Positions 1 through 7,755 of a stretch of DNA of 12,900 nucleotides are shown one piece after another. Both the position numbers and the translations under genes were made by a program. Numbering within the stretch: position 1 is the first letter of the stretch; each line of letters opens with the position of its first letter. The DNA is from Sphingomonadaceae bacterium. Its GTDB lineage: Bacteria > Pseudomonadota > Alphaproteobacteria > Sphingomonadales > Sphingomonadaceae. The notes beneath the pieces were generated by a model. That model was not told the origin of the DNA. It did not search any database and saw nothing but the letters and a program-made list of their open reading frames with translations. The stretch spans positions 1 to 12,900 of the forward strand of contig RFSU01000043.1 in assembly GCA_009923795.1 (NCBI GenBank), in the 5' to 3' direction.

Positions 1-2733
1 ACCGAAGTGCTGATCGAAGAGTCGCTCTTGGGGTGGAAGGAATATGAGATGGAGGTCGTCCGGGATCGGAACGACAATGCCATCATCATCTGCTCCATCG
101 AAAATGTGGATCCGATGGGCGTCCACACAGGTGATTCCATCACGGTCGCGCCGGCGCTGACGCTGACCGACAAGGAATATCAGATTATGCGCAACGCATC
201 GATTGCGGTGCTGCGTGAAATTGGTGTCGAAACGGGCGGATCGAATGTGCAGTTTGCGGTCAATCCAAAGGATGGCCGCCTGATTGTCATCGAAATGAAC
301 CCGCGCGTCTCCCGCTCGTCCGCCTTGGCCTCCAAGGCGACGGGCTTTCCAATTGCCAAGGTCGCCGCAAAGCTGGCGGTAGGTTACACTTTGGATGAGA
401 TTAGCAACGATATTACGGGGGCGACGCCCGCCTCTTTTGAACCGACAATCGATTATGTCGTGACGAAGATTCCGCGCTTTGCCTTTGAAAAATTCAAGGG
501 CGCGGAGCCTATTTTGTCAACGGCGATGAAGTCTGTCGGCGAAGTCATGGCCATTGGCCGCAATATCCATGAATCGATGCAAAAGGCGCTGCGCGGTCTG
601 GAAACGGGCCTGTCAGGCTTTAACTTTGTGGACGCGCTGAAAGGTGCATCGCGCGCGGATCTGGCGGCTGCTCTGTCGCGCGCCACTCCGGATCGGTTGC
701 TGGTTGCGGCCCAAGCCCTGCGCGAAGGGATGACGGTTGCGGAAGTCCACGCAATTGCGAAATTTGACCCTTGGTTTTTGGAGCGGTTGGAAGAGATTGT
801 GGCGGCTGAAAATCAGGTCGCGTCCAATGGCTTGCCTCAAGATGCCGAAGGCTTGCGTCAGTTAAAGGCGATGGGCTTTTCCGACAAAAGGCTGGCCTAT
901 CTCGCGCTGCAATCGGCGCATTTGCAAAGCGGCATGTCGCGCGCCATCGCGCAGGGATCAGGCATTATCCATGACGCGGTGAAGGCCATGACCGGGGGCG
1001 TGACGGAAAAAGAAGTGCGCGCTCTGCGCCATAAGCTTGGCGTGCGCCCTGTCTTCAAGCGCATTGATACCTGTGCTGCGGAATTTGAGGCGAAAACGCC
1101 CTACATGTACTCCACCTATGAAGCGCCGAGCTTTGGCACGCCCGAATGTGAGGCGCAGCCATCGGATCGCGAAAAGATTGTCATTCTCGGCGGTGGCCCG
1201 AACCGGATCGGGCAGGGGATTGAGTTTGACTATTGCTGCTGCCACGCCTGCTTTGCGCTGGATGAGGCCGGCTATGAAACGATCATGGTCAACTGCAACC
1301 CGGAAACGGTGTCGACCGATTATGACACGTCTGACCGGCTCTATTTTGAGCCTCTGACAGCGGAGGATGTGCTTGAAATCCTGCATGTCGAGCAAAAGCG
1401 CGGCAAGCTAAAGGGTGTTATCGTGCAATTTGGGGGGCAAACGCCGCTCAATCTTGCGCGTGCTTTGGAGGAGGCTGGGATCCCGATCTTGGGCACGTCG
1501 CCCGATGCCATTGATTTGGCGGAAGACCGGGAACGCTTTGCAGCACTTGTATCAAAGCTTGGCCTCAAACAGCCGGCAAATGGCATCGCCCGTAGCCGGG
1601 AAGAGGCCATCGCTGTTGCAGAGACCATTGGCTATCCGGTGCTGATGCGGCCCAGCTATGTGCTGGGTGGCCGGGCGATGGAAATTGTCGACACACAGGC
1701 GCAGCTGGAAAACTACATCCAGACGGCCGTGATTGTCTCCGGAGATTCCCCGGTTCTGATCGACAGCTATTTGCGCGACGCCATTGAGGTGGATGTGGAT
1801 GCGATTGCCGATGGCGACGATGTGGTCGTCGCGGGCATTTTGCAGCATATTGAAGAAGCTGGCGTCCATTCCGGTGACAGTGCCTGCACCTTGCCACCCT
1901 ATAGCTTGCCCGCGGATATTGTGCAGGAAATCCGCCGTCAGGCAGAAGCTTTGGCGCGCGCGCTCAGCGTCTGCGGGCTGATGAACATACAATTCGCGGT
2001 TAAGGATGGGGCGGTCTATCTGATCGAAGTTAACCCGCGCGCGAGCCGCACCGTGCCCTTTGTCGCGAAAGCCATTGGCGCGCCCATCGCCAAAATTGCC
2101 GCCCGCGTGATGGCGGGTGAAAAGCTGAAAGACCTGCCGACGATTGATCTGGATGTGGATTATATTGCGGTTAAGGAAGCTGTCTTCCCATTTGCGCGTT
2201 TCCCCGGTGTGGACCCGGCCTTGTCGCCGGAAATGAAGTCCACGGGCGAAGTCATGGGCATTGACCGTGATTTCGCGACCGCCTTTGCCAAGGCGCAGCT
2301 GGGGGCTGGTGTCCGTTTGCCGCAATCTGGCAAGTTATTTGTCTCCGTAAAGGATTCAGACAAGGCAACAATCGCAACAGCCGTTCGGCAGTCGCAATCC
2401 TTGGGGTTTAACGTCTGTGCAACCGACGGCACGGCAGATTATCTGGCCGGGCAGGGGATAGAGGTTGAACGGGTGAACAAAGTTGCCCAAGGCCGCCCGC
2501 ATATTGTTGATAAGATTAAGGATGGAGAGATCGATCTGATCTTCAATACAACCGAAGGGTGGCAGAGCCTGAAAGACTCTGAAGATATTCGTCGGTCTGC
2601 CTTGATGGGCAAGGTTCCATATTTCACGACGGCAGCAGGTTCGGTCGCAGCTGCGCAGGCGATTTCCGCGCTTCGTGACACGAAACTTGAAGTCCGGCCA
2701 CTCCAGTCTTATCATTTAAGAGTCGCACGATAA
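1..2733 (+). CDS. carB: Carbamoyl-phosphate synthase large subunit, 5' end outside window
   Basis: CarB makes carbamoyl phosphate from bicarbonate, ammonia (delivered by CarA from glutamine) and two ATP, feeding arginine and pyrimidine synthesis in the cytoplasm. The reading frame is open from base 1, so the gene begins upstream. About 910 codons are present and, by comparison with the E. coli enzyme, roughly 200 N-terminal residues are missing. The window opens inside the first ATP-grasp domain (EYEMEVVRD), and its metal/ATP-binding segment EMNPRVSRSS lies near 293-322. The second synthetase half starts near 1171 with GGGPNRIGQG and carries PSYVLGGRAMEIV and EVNPRASRTVPF. The C-terminal MGS-like allosteric domain, which binds effectors such as UMP and ornithine in the E. 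coli enzyme, spans about 2325-2715. An extra segment of about 30 residues relative to E. coli lies near 910-999. The stop is TAA at 2731-2733. carA would be expected upstream or elsewhere, but it is not visible. Confidence 0.98.
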   Translation, partial: TEVLIEESLLGWKEYEMEVVRDRNDNAIIICSIENVDPMGVHTGDSITVAPALTLTDKEYQIMRNASIAVLREIGVETGGSNVQFAVNPKDGRLIVIEMNPRVSRSSALASKATGFPIAKVAAKLAVGYTLDEISNDITGATPASFEPTIDYVVTKIPRFAFEKFKGAEPILSTAMKSVGEVMAIGRNIHESMQKALRGLETGLSGFNFVDALKGASRADLAAALSRATPDRLLVAAQALREGMTVAEVHAIAKFDPWFLERLEEIVAAENQVASNGLPQDAEGLRQLKAMGFSDKRLAYLALQSAHLQSGMSRAIAQGSGIIHDAVKAMTGGVTEKEVRALRHKLGVRPVFKRIDTCAAEFEAKTPYMYSTYEAPSFGTPECEAQPSDREKIVILGGGPNRIGQGIEFDYCCCHACFALDEAGYETIMVNCNPETVSTDYDTSDRLYFEPLTAEDVLEILHVEQKRGKLKGVIVQFGGQTPLNLARALEEAGIPILGTSPDAIDLAEDRERFAALVSKLGLKQPANGIARSREEAIAVAETIGYPVLMRPSYVLGGRAMEIVDTQAQLENYIQTAVIVSGDSPVLIDSYLRDAIEVDVDAIADGDDVVVAGILQHIEEAGVHSGDSACTLPPYSLPADIVQEIRRQAEALARALSVCGLMNIQFAVKDGAVYLIEVNPRASRTVPFVAKAIGAPIAKIAARVMAGEKLKDLPTIDLDVDYIAVKEAVFPFARFPGVDPALSPEMKSTGEVMGIDRDFATAFAKAQLGAGVRLPQSGKLFVSVKDSDKATIATAVRQSQSLGFNVCATDGTADYLAGQGIEVERVNKVAQGRPHIVDKIKDGEIDLIFNTTEGWQSLKDSEDIRRSALMGKVPYFTTAAGSVAAAQAISALRDTKLEVRPLQSYHLRVAR
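2687..2715 (+). promoter_or_regulatory. Possible sigma-70 type promoter for greA within the end of carB
   Basis: A -35-like TTGAAG at 2687-2692 and a -10-like TATCAT at 2710-2715 are separated by exactly 17 bases. They match the consensus at 4 of 6 and 5 of 6 positions. The predicted start near 2722 would give greA a leader of about 100 bases containing the hairpin at 2746-2793. The position inside a coding region means a chance match is possible. No transcript data support it. Confidence 0.4.
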
Positions 2734-2745
2734 GACTTCCCCCTC

Positions 2746-2793
2746 AAAATGCTGTGCGGGCGGCCTAGAAATAGGGCGCCGAGCAGTCGTTTT
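2746..2793 (+). terminator. Imperfect hairpin with short T run between carB and greA
   Basis: The left arm is CTGTGCGGGCGGCCT (2752-2766), the loop is AGAAAT, and the right arm is AGGGCGCCGAGCAG (2773-2786). The arms pair with one G-G mismatch, one G-A mismatch, one G-T wobble and a bulged G. The flanking AAAA (2746-2749) and TTTT (2790-2793) can extend the stem. The GC-rich stem followed by TTTT suggests an intrinsic terminator for carB. The T run is short and slightly displaced, so termination may be partial. If the promoter inside carB is real, the hairpin also lies in the greA leader. Confidence 0.45.
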
Positions 2794-2820
2794 GACGCTG
2801 ATTGATAAAGGACGGGCCAT

Positions 2821-3297
2821 ATGGCTTCTGTAGAAAAAGTTCCCATGCTGGAAGAAGGATTCCGCAAGCTAGAAGCGGAACTCCAGCGGTTGAAAGAAGA
2901 GCGCCCTCTTATCGTGGACGCGATTGAAGAAGCGCGTGCGCATGGCGATCTGTCTGAAAATGCGGAATATCATGCAGCGAAGGAACGTCAGGGCCAGGTC
3001 GAAGCGAACATTGCGCATATTGACGATCAGCTTGCCCGTGCGCAGATTATCGATCCTAAGTCTTTGTCAGGCAATAAGGTGATGTTTGGGGCGACAGTGA
3101 CGCTTCTGGACGAAGACGATAAGCAGATCCGCTACCAGATCGTCGGACAAGTTGAGGCCGATGCAAAGGCAGGGCGCATTTCGTATAACTCCCCGCTGGG
3201 TAAGGCCTTGATTGGCCGCAGCGTGGATGATGAAATTGAAGTGACCGTTCCGTCGGGCGACAAATATTATCAGGTCGCCAAGGTCGAATTCATCTGA
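2821..3297 (+). CDS. greA: Transcription elongation factor GreA
   Basis: GreA enters the secondary channel of RNA polymerase and stimulates cleavage of backtracked RNA, rescuing stalled elongation complexes. The 158-residue length is normal for the family. Residues 1-78 form the N-terminal antiparallel coiled coil. Its tip carries the conserved DLSENAEY motif, with acidic D43 and E46 matching the catalytic-tip residues of E. coli GreA. Residues from about 80 form the FKBP-like C-terminal domain that docks on polymerase, with the typical PLGKALIGRSVDDEIEV segment. The ATG start is supported by AAAGGA at 2807-2812, eight bases upstream. greA lies 87 bases after carB and 29 bases before the rhomboid gene, so it may be transcribed with either or both. 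Confidence 0.98.
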   Translation: MASVEKVPMLEEGFRKLEAELQRLKEERPLIVDAIEEARAHGDLSENAEYHAAKERQGQVEANIAHIDDQLARAQIIDPKSLSGNKVMFGATVTLLDEDDKQIRYQIVGQVEADAKAGRISYNSPLGKALIGRSVDDEIEVTVPSGDKYYQVAKVEFI

Positions 3298-3326
3298 ACC
3301 TCCAAAACATTCCATCCGGATTTGCC

Positions 3327-3938
3327 GTGCGCATGATTGCGCTGAGCACGGCTGTCGCTTGGATGTTGCAAATTCTCTTTTTACCTTTGGATTCAATTGC
3401 GTTTTTGGGTGGTTTTGTTCCCGCACGCATGTCCCAAAATATCCCAGAGCTTGATTTTATCCCTGCATTTTTGACGCCCCTGACGGCGACATTTCTGCAT
3501 GGGGATATTCTTCATCTGTCAATGAATCTGCTGACATTCTGGTTCTGCGGAAAAATTGTGGAGCGGTTCATCGGGACGTCAGGCCTGATCCTGCTCTATG
3601 TGGCCGGGGCCTATGCCTCAGCGGGCCTCCATTATCTGGTGAACATGCAGGATATGCAGCCGATGATCGGGGCCAGTGGCGCTATTTCAGCTGTTGTGGG
3701 TGCCTATGCGCTGTTGTTTAGCACCAGTGAGGCGCGGCAAATTGGTCCAATTCCGGCGGAATGGGTTCGGGCGCTTTGGCTGGCAGCCGGTTGGGTCGGC
3801 GTGCAATGGCTGATTGGCATCGCTGGCGCAGCGTCGGGTTATAACATCGCAATTGCCGCCCATATTGGCGGATTTTTTGCAGGCCTGTTGCTGGCTAAAC
3901 CGCTTTTGCGTCGGCGCTTCTCTAAAGGCGCGGCCTAG
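3327..3938 (+). CDS. Rhomboid family intramembrane serine protease
   Basis: This 203-residue integral membrane protein has about six hydrophobic segments (near residues 5-30, 46-70, 85-105, 112-132, 147-168 and 174-193) and a basic C-terminal tail, matching the core rhomboid fold. It has the family signature: H63 and N67 in HLSMN, the catalytic serine S117 in GASGA, and H179 in AAHIGG completing the Ser-His dyad. Rhomboids cleave transmembrane segments of other proteins in the inner membrane; its substrate cannot be told from sequence. The chosen start is GTG 3327, with GGA six bases upstream. ATG 3333 is an alternative. The frame is also open back to the greA stop, so a longer N-terminus with an unusual start is not excluded. 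Its stop overlaps the mfd stop on the other strand. Confidence 0.9.
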   Translation: MRMIALSTAVAWMLQILFLPLDSIAFLGGFVPARMSQNIPELDFIPAFLTPLTATFLHGDILHLSMNLLTFWFCGKIVERFIGTSGLILLYVAGAYASAGLHYLVNMQDMQPMIGASGAISAVVGAYALLFSTSEARQIGPIPAEWVRALWLAAGWVGVQWLIGIAGAASGYNIAIAAHIGGFFAGLLLAKPLLRRRFSKGAA

Positions 3939-6900
3939 CTGGCGACCTTTGCCAGCCCCCGCGACAATTGCAGCACTCCGTTGAGGCGCGAATTGGGATC
4001 ATTCCACGCTCTCTGGATGCTCAGCTTCATGTCAGGCCGCAATTTCGCCGTTTCGCCCAAGCGGGCAACATAAGCGAGCAGCCCTTCAGGCTTGGGGAAG
4101 TTATCATTCCAGAAGGAGACGAGCGCGCCACGCGGGCCGGCGTCAATTTTTGCAATATGCGCGGCGCGTGCGTTCAGCTTCACCTCGATGAGCGTCAGCA
4201 GATTTTCGGTTTCTTCCGGAAGCGAGCCAAATCGATCGATCATTTCAGCGCCAAAGGCCTGAATTTCTGCCGCCGCCTGTAATTCATTCAATCGGCGATA
4301 AAGGCCCATGCGCAAATCAAGGTCAGGGACATAGGTTTCTGGAATGAGCACGGGTGCATCGACGGTAATTTGCGGCGAAAGGTCACGCAGACGCTCTTGC
4401 CGTAATCCGCCTGCCTTTGCCTCCATAATCGCTTCTTCCAGCATGGACTGGTAAAGCTCAAAGCCCACTTCGCGGATATGGCCTGATTGTTCATCGCCCA
4501 ACAAATTGCCCGCACCGCGAATATCGAGATCATGGCTGGCCAGCTGGAATCCAGCGCCGAGACTATCCAGATCAGACAGAACTTTCAGGCGCTTTTCCGC
4601 TGTATCGGTCAACAGGCGGTTGGGCGCAGTCGTTAGATAGGCGTAAGCCCGTGTTTTGGATCGTCCGACACGCCCGCGCAGCTGATACAGCTGGGCAAGG
4701 CCAAAGCGATCGGCGCGATGGATGATCAGCGTGTTTGCGCTTGGGATATCCAGCCCGCTTTCGATAATCGTGGTTGATACCAGAACATCATATTTCTTGT
4801 CGTAAAAGGCCGACATGCGGTCTTCGACATCGCCGGGCGCCATTTGGCCATGCGCGACGACATATTTCACCTCTGGCACCTCGGCGCGCAGAAATTCCTC
4901 AATGTCCGGCAAGTCCGAAATCCGGGGCGTGACGAAGAAGCTCTGCCCGCCGCGATAATGCTCCCGAAGCAAGGCTTCGCGCATCACGATCTTGTCCCAA
5001 GGCATCACATAAGTGCGCACCGCCAGCCGATCGACGGGCGGTGTTTGAATGACCGAGAGTTCGCGCAGGCCCGACATCGCCATTTGCAGCGTGCGTGGGA
5101 TTGGCGTTGCGGTGAGTGTCAGGACATGGACATCGGCCTTTAAGGTCTTGAGCCGCTCCTTATGGACAACGCCGAAACGCTGTTCTTCATCCACAATGAC
5201 AAGGCCAACCCTCTTAAATTCTAGTCCCTTTGACAAAAGGGCATGGGTGCCAATGACAATGTCGATACTGCCATCGGCCAGACCTTCGCGTGTCGTCTTG
5301 GCCTCTGCCGCCCCAACGAGGCGGGATAATCTGCCAATTTGCAGGGGGAAGCCCTGAAAACGGTCCACAAAATTCTGGTAATGCTGCCGGGCCAGCAATG
5401 TGGTTGGGCAGATTAGCGCCACCTGAAAACCGGACATGGCGGCAATAAACGCCGCCCGCAGCGCAACTTCTGTTTTGCCAAACCCAACATCGCCCACGAC
5501 GAGGCGATCCATTGGTTTTCCGGCGGAGAGATCCTCAACCACATCGCTAATGGCCCGATCCTGATCATCGGTTTCCTGATAGGGAAAGCGATTGACGAAG
5601 GCGGCATAGGCGCCGGGATCGACCTCAGCAATTTCGCCGGGACGCAGGGCGCGCAGGGCGGCTGTGGCGATGAGTTCGCCTGCAATTTCCCGGATACGCT
5701 CTTTCATCCGGGACTTGCGGCGTTGCCAGGCTTCCCCGCCCAAGCGGTCGAGGGCCACACCCTCACTCTCGCTGCCATAGCGGGAGAGGACGTCGATATT
5801 CTCGACGGGGACGTAAAGTTTGTCCCCGCCGGCATAGCTCAGCGCCACGCAATCATGCGGCGCCCGAGATACGGGAATCTGCATCAGCCCTTCATAGCGG
5901 CCGATGCCATGTTCTGCGTGCACGACCAGATCACCGGGGGACAGGGTCGCCAACTCTGCCATGAAGGCATCGGCAGATTTTTTGCGCTTGGCCCGCCGGA
6001 CAAGGCGGTCGCCCAAGACATCCTGCTCGGTCAGCAAAGCCAGTGTGGGCGTTGTAAAGCCGTGATCGAGCGGAACGACGACAAGGGCGATCCGGACTTC
6101 GTCGTCTCGATCCCGCGGCGCGCCAATGAAACCTTGCGCTTCCTGCCAGCTGTCCAGCTGAACGGCACGTTCCATGCCATGATCCGCCAAAAGGCCGGTG
6201 AGCCGCTCTCGCGATCCGCGTGTATAGCAGGCGAGCACCATGCCCTTTCCAACATGAGCCAAGCCCGCGGCATGGCCCGCAAGCGCGTCATAGACATTAT
6301 CGCCCTTGGTGCGCTCCGGCGCAAAATCGCGCGGGCCGTCTAGGCCAAAATCGATGACAGTGTCTGTCTCCGGCTCATGGAATGGCGTCGCAAGATGGAT
6401 GGCCTTTTCTGAAAGCGCGGCATCCCATTGCGTGCGGGTCAAGTATAAGGCGTCGGGCGCAAGGGGGCGATAGCTGCCCGGCTCAGCAGATTGGGCGCGC
6501 TCGCGGTTGCTGAAATAATCGGCAATGGCTTCGAAGCGCCCCAAAATAGCGCCATCGACGCCATAATCGCGCACGATCAGCGGGTCTGGGCCAAGATGGT
6601 CAAATAAGGTGACCAGCTTATCCTCGATCAGCGGCAGCCAATGATCCATCCCGGCAAGGCGACGGCCTTCGGAGACAGCCTGATAGAGCGGGTCGCCGGT
6701 TGCCGTTGCGCCGAACAGGTCGCGATAGCGGGTGCGGAACCGCTTAATCCCGTCTTCATCGAGCAAGGCTTCGGAGGCAGGAAGGAGGGTGAAGCCTTCG
6801 TCCACCCGGCCAATTGTGCGCTGATCGGCTGGATCAAAAGCACGGACGCTTTCAATCTCATCTCCAAAAAAGTCGAGACGCAGGGCGTGCTGCAGGCCAG

Positions 6901-7420
6901 ACGGGTAGAGATCAACCAACCCGCCGCGCACCGCAAATTCGCCGGCATCGGCAACAGTGTCGGTGCGGACATAGCCATTGGCCTGCAACAATTCCGCCAG
7001 TCGATCTCGGTCAATCCGCGCGCCGGGTGCCAGATGGGCGGTCAGTTGGCGGATACGAAAGGGCGTCAAAACGCGCTGTGCCGCTGCATTAGCGGTTGTC
7101 AGAACCAGCTGAACCTTATCGCTGCGGTGTTGCAGCGCCGCCAGTGTCGCCAGCCGTTCCGATGTCACTCGCAGGGATGGTGACGCTCGATCATAGGGCA
7201 GGCAGTCCCAAGCGGGAAAGGTCAGAACCTCAATTTCTGGCGCAAACCAAGTGGCGGCATCTGCCAAGGCGCGCATCGACAGTTCGTCGGGCGCGATAAA
7301 CACGGCCCGGCCCTGCGTTGCGCGGGCAAGATCGGTCATCAGCCAAGGTAGAAACCCAGTTGGCGCCCCCGCGAGTGTCAGGGGGGACGTGGACTTTAAG
7401 ATGCGGGAAAGGGCGATCAC
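3935..7420 (-). CDS. mfd: Transcription-repair coupling factor Mfd
   Basis: Mfd is a DNA translocase that recognises RNA polymerase stalled at lesions, pushes it off or forward, and recruits UvrA for nucleotide excision repair of the transcribed strand. The 1161 residues match the family (E. coli about 1148). The N-terminal part resembles UvrB (TFPAWDCLPYDRASPS, residues 67-82). The polymerase-interacting domain lies near 490-560 (GDLVVHAEHGIGRYEGL). The helicase core follows: Walker A GDVGFGKT 643-650, DEEQ 744-747, ATPIPRT 771-777 and GRVGRS 916-921. The TRG region shared with RecG and a C-terminal regulatory domain complete the protein. The start is GTG at 7418-7420. It overlaps the sdhE stop as GTGA, indicating translational coupling, and the N-terminus SRILKSTSPLTL fits the family. 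No frameshift or missing motif is seen. Confidence 0.98.
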   Translation of the reverse strand: MIALSRILKSTSPLTLAGAPTGFLPWLMTDLARATQGRAVFIAPDELSMRALADAATWFAPEIEVLTFPAWDCLPYDRASPSLRVTSERLATLAALQHRSDKVQLVLTTANAAAQRVLTPFRIRQLTAHLAPGARIDRDRLAELLQANGYVRTDTVADAGEFAVRGGLVDLYPSGLQHALRLDFFGDEIESVRAFDPADQRTIGRVDEGFTLLPASEALLDEDGIKRFRTRYRDLFGATATGDPLYQAVSEGRRLAGMDHWLPLIEDKLVTLFDHLGPDPLIVRDYGVDGAILGRFEAIADYFSNRERAQSAEPGSYRPLAPDALYLTRTQWDAALSEKAIHLATPFHEPETDTVIDFGLDGPRDFAPERTKGDNVYDALAGHAAGLAHVGKGMVLACYTRGSRERLTGLLADHGMERAVQLDSWQEAQGFIGAPRDRDDEVRIALVVVPLDHGFTTPTLALLTEQDVLGDRLVRRAKRKKSADAFMAELATLSPGDLVVHAEHGIGRYEGLMQIPVSRAPHDCVALSYAGGDKLYVPVENIDVLSRYGSESEGVALDRLGGEAWQRRKSRMKERIREIAGELIATAALRALRPGEIAEVDPGAYAAFVNRFPYQETDDQDRAISDVVEDLSAGKPMDRLVVGDVGFGKTEVALRAAFIAAMSGFQVALICPTTLLARQHYQNFVDRFQGFPLQIGRLSRLVGAAEAKTTREGLADGSIDIVIGTHALLSKGLEFKRVGLVIVDEEQRFGVVHKERLKTLKADVHVLTLTATPIPRTLQMAMSGLRELSVIQTPPVDRLAVRTYVMPWDKIVMREALLREHYRGGQSFFVTPRISDLPDIEEFLRAEVPEVKYVVAHGQMAPGDVEDRMSAFYDKKYDVLVSTTIIESGLDIPSANTLIIHRADRFGLAQLYQLRGRVGRSKTRAYAYLTTAPNRLLTDTAEKRLKVLSDLDSLGAGFQLASHDLDIRGAGNLLGDEQSGHIREVGFELYQSMLEEAIMEAKAGGLRQERLRDLSPQITVDAPVLIPETYVPDLDLRMGLYRRLNELQAAAEIQAFGAEMIDRFGSLPEETENLLTLIEVKLNARAAHIAKIDAGPRGALVSFWNDNFPKPEGLLAYVARLGETAKLRPDMKLSIQRAWNDPNSRLNGVLQLSRGLAKVAS
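3938..3956. other. Stem-loop at the convergent rhomboid/mfd junction
   Basis: A perfect 6-bp stem GCTGGC (3938-3943) / GCCAGC (3951-3956) encloses a 7-base loop. It begins at the last base of the rhomboid stop codon and covers the last codons of mfd. It could fold in either transcript, but neither strand has a T run after it. It is therefore a weak candidate for a bidirectional transcription end and may only reflect coding sequence. Confidence 0.25.
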
Positions 7421-7683
7421 TCTGGTATCCGAATAAAGTCCAGCTTTTGAAAGCGATCCATCATCGCGCCTTGCCAGCGTTCAGGAACGGGGATGGTCTG
7501 CATGGCCCAGCCAATGATATCGACATCCTGTTCTTCCAACAGGGCTTCAAACCAATCCATTTCGGCCGCCGCCCAATGGGCAGATTGCGCTTCGAAAAAG
7601 CCGCCAACCATATAGTCAGCCTCCCGCGTGCCACGGTGCCAGGCACGGAATTTTAGTCGCTTTAATCGAACTTCGTCTGTCAT
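7417..7683 (-). CDS. sdhE: FAD assembly factor SdhE (succinate dehydrogenase flavinylation factor)
   Basis: This 88-residue protein belongs to the SdhE/YgfY (DUF339) family, which promotes covalent attachment of FAD to the SdhA subunit of succinate dehydrogenase (complex II) in the cytoplasm. The defining RGxxE motif is present as RGTRE at residues 17-21, followed by the typical EADYMVGGFFE and the acidic helix EQDVDIIGW. The ATG at 7681-7683 gives the usual start, MTDEVRLKRLKFRAWHRG. A TTG at 7726-7728 would add 15 residues unlike the family. The stop overlaps the mfd start by GTGA, so the two are probably one transcript. It is divergent from recG across 72 bases. Start-proximal Shine-Dalgarno pairing is weak. 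Confidence 0.93.
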   Translation of the reverse strand: MTDEVRLKRLKFRAWHRGTREADYMVGGFFEAQSAHWAAAEMDWFEALLEEQDVDIIGWAMQTIPVPERWQGAMMDRFQKLDFIRIPE

Positions 7684-7755
7684 GGGGTCAACGCCAATTG
7701 GCCGACAGGCATTGTGACGTGCCCGCAAGCTAGGTTAAGAGCGTGCGGGATAGCC

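Noticed and set aside
1552..2325. 257-codon open frame on the minus strand inside carB
   Set aside because: It is antisense to well-conserved CarB sequence, has low-complexity His/Arg/Gln-rich composition and no recognisable family. It is a by-product of GC-biased codon use.
5723..7183. Long plus-strand open frames (206 and 180 codons) inside mfd
   Set aside because: They are antisense to conserved Mfd coding sequence and show no ribosome site or family resemblance.
7693..7702. Perfect palindrome GCCAATTGGC in the sdhE-recG gap as a possible operator
   Set aside because: The same palindrome, extended to 12 bases, occurs inside recG at 8737-8748, and CCAATTG occurs often in coding sequence, so it is not specific to control regions.
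7684..7755. Promoters for recG and sdhE in the 72-base divergent gap
   Set aside because: A promoter must be nearby, but no -35/-10 pair with sensible spacing stood out. The best (TTGTGA with TAAGAG) matches the -10 poorly.
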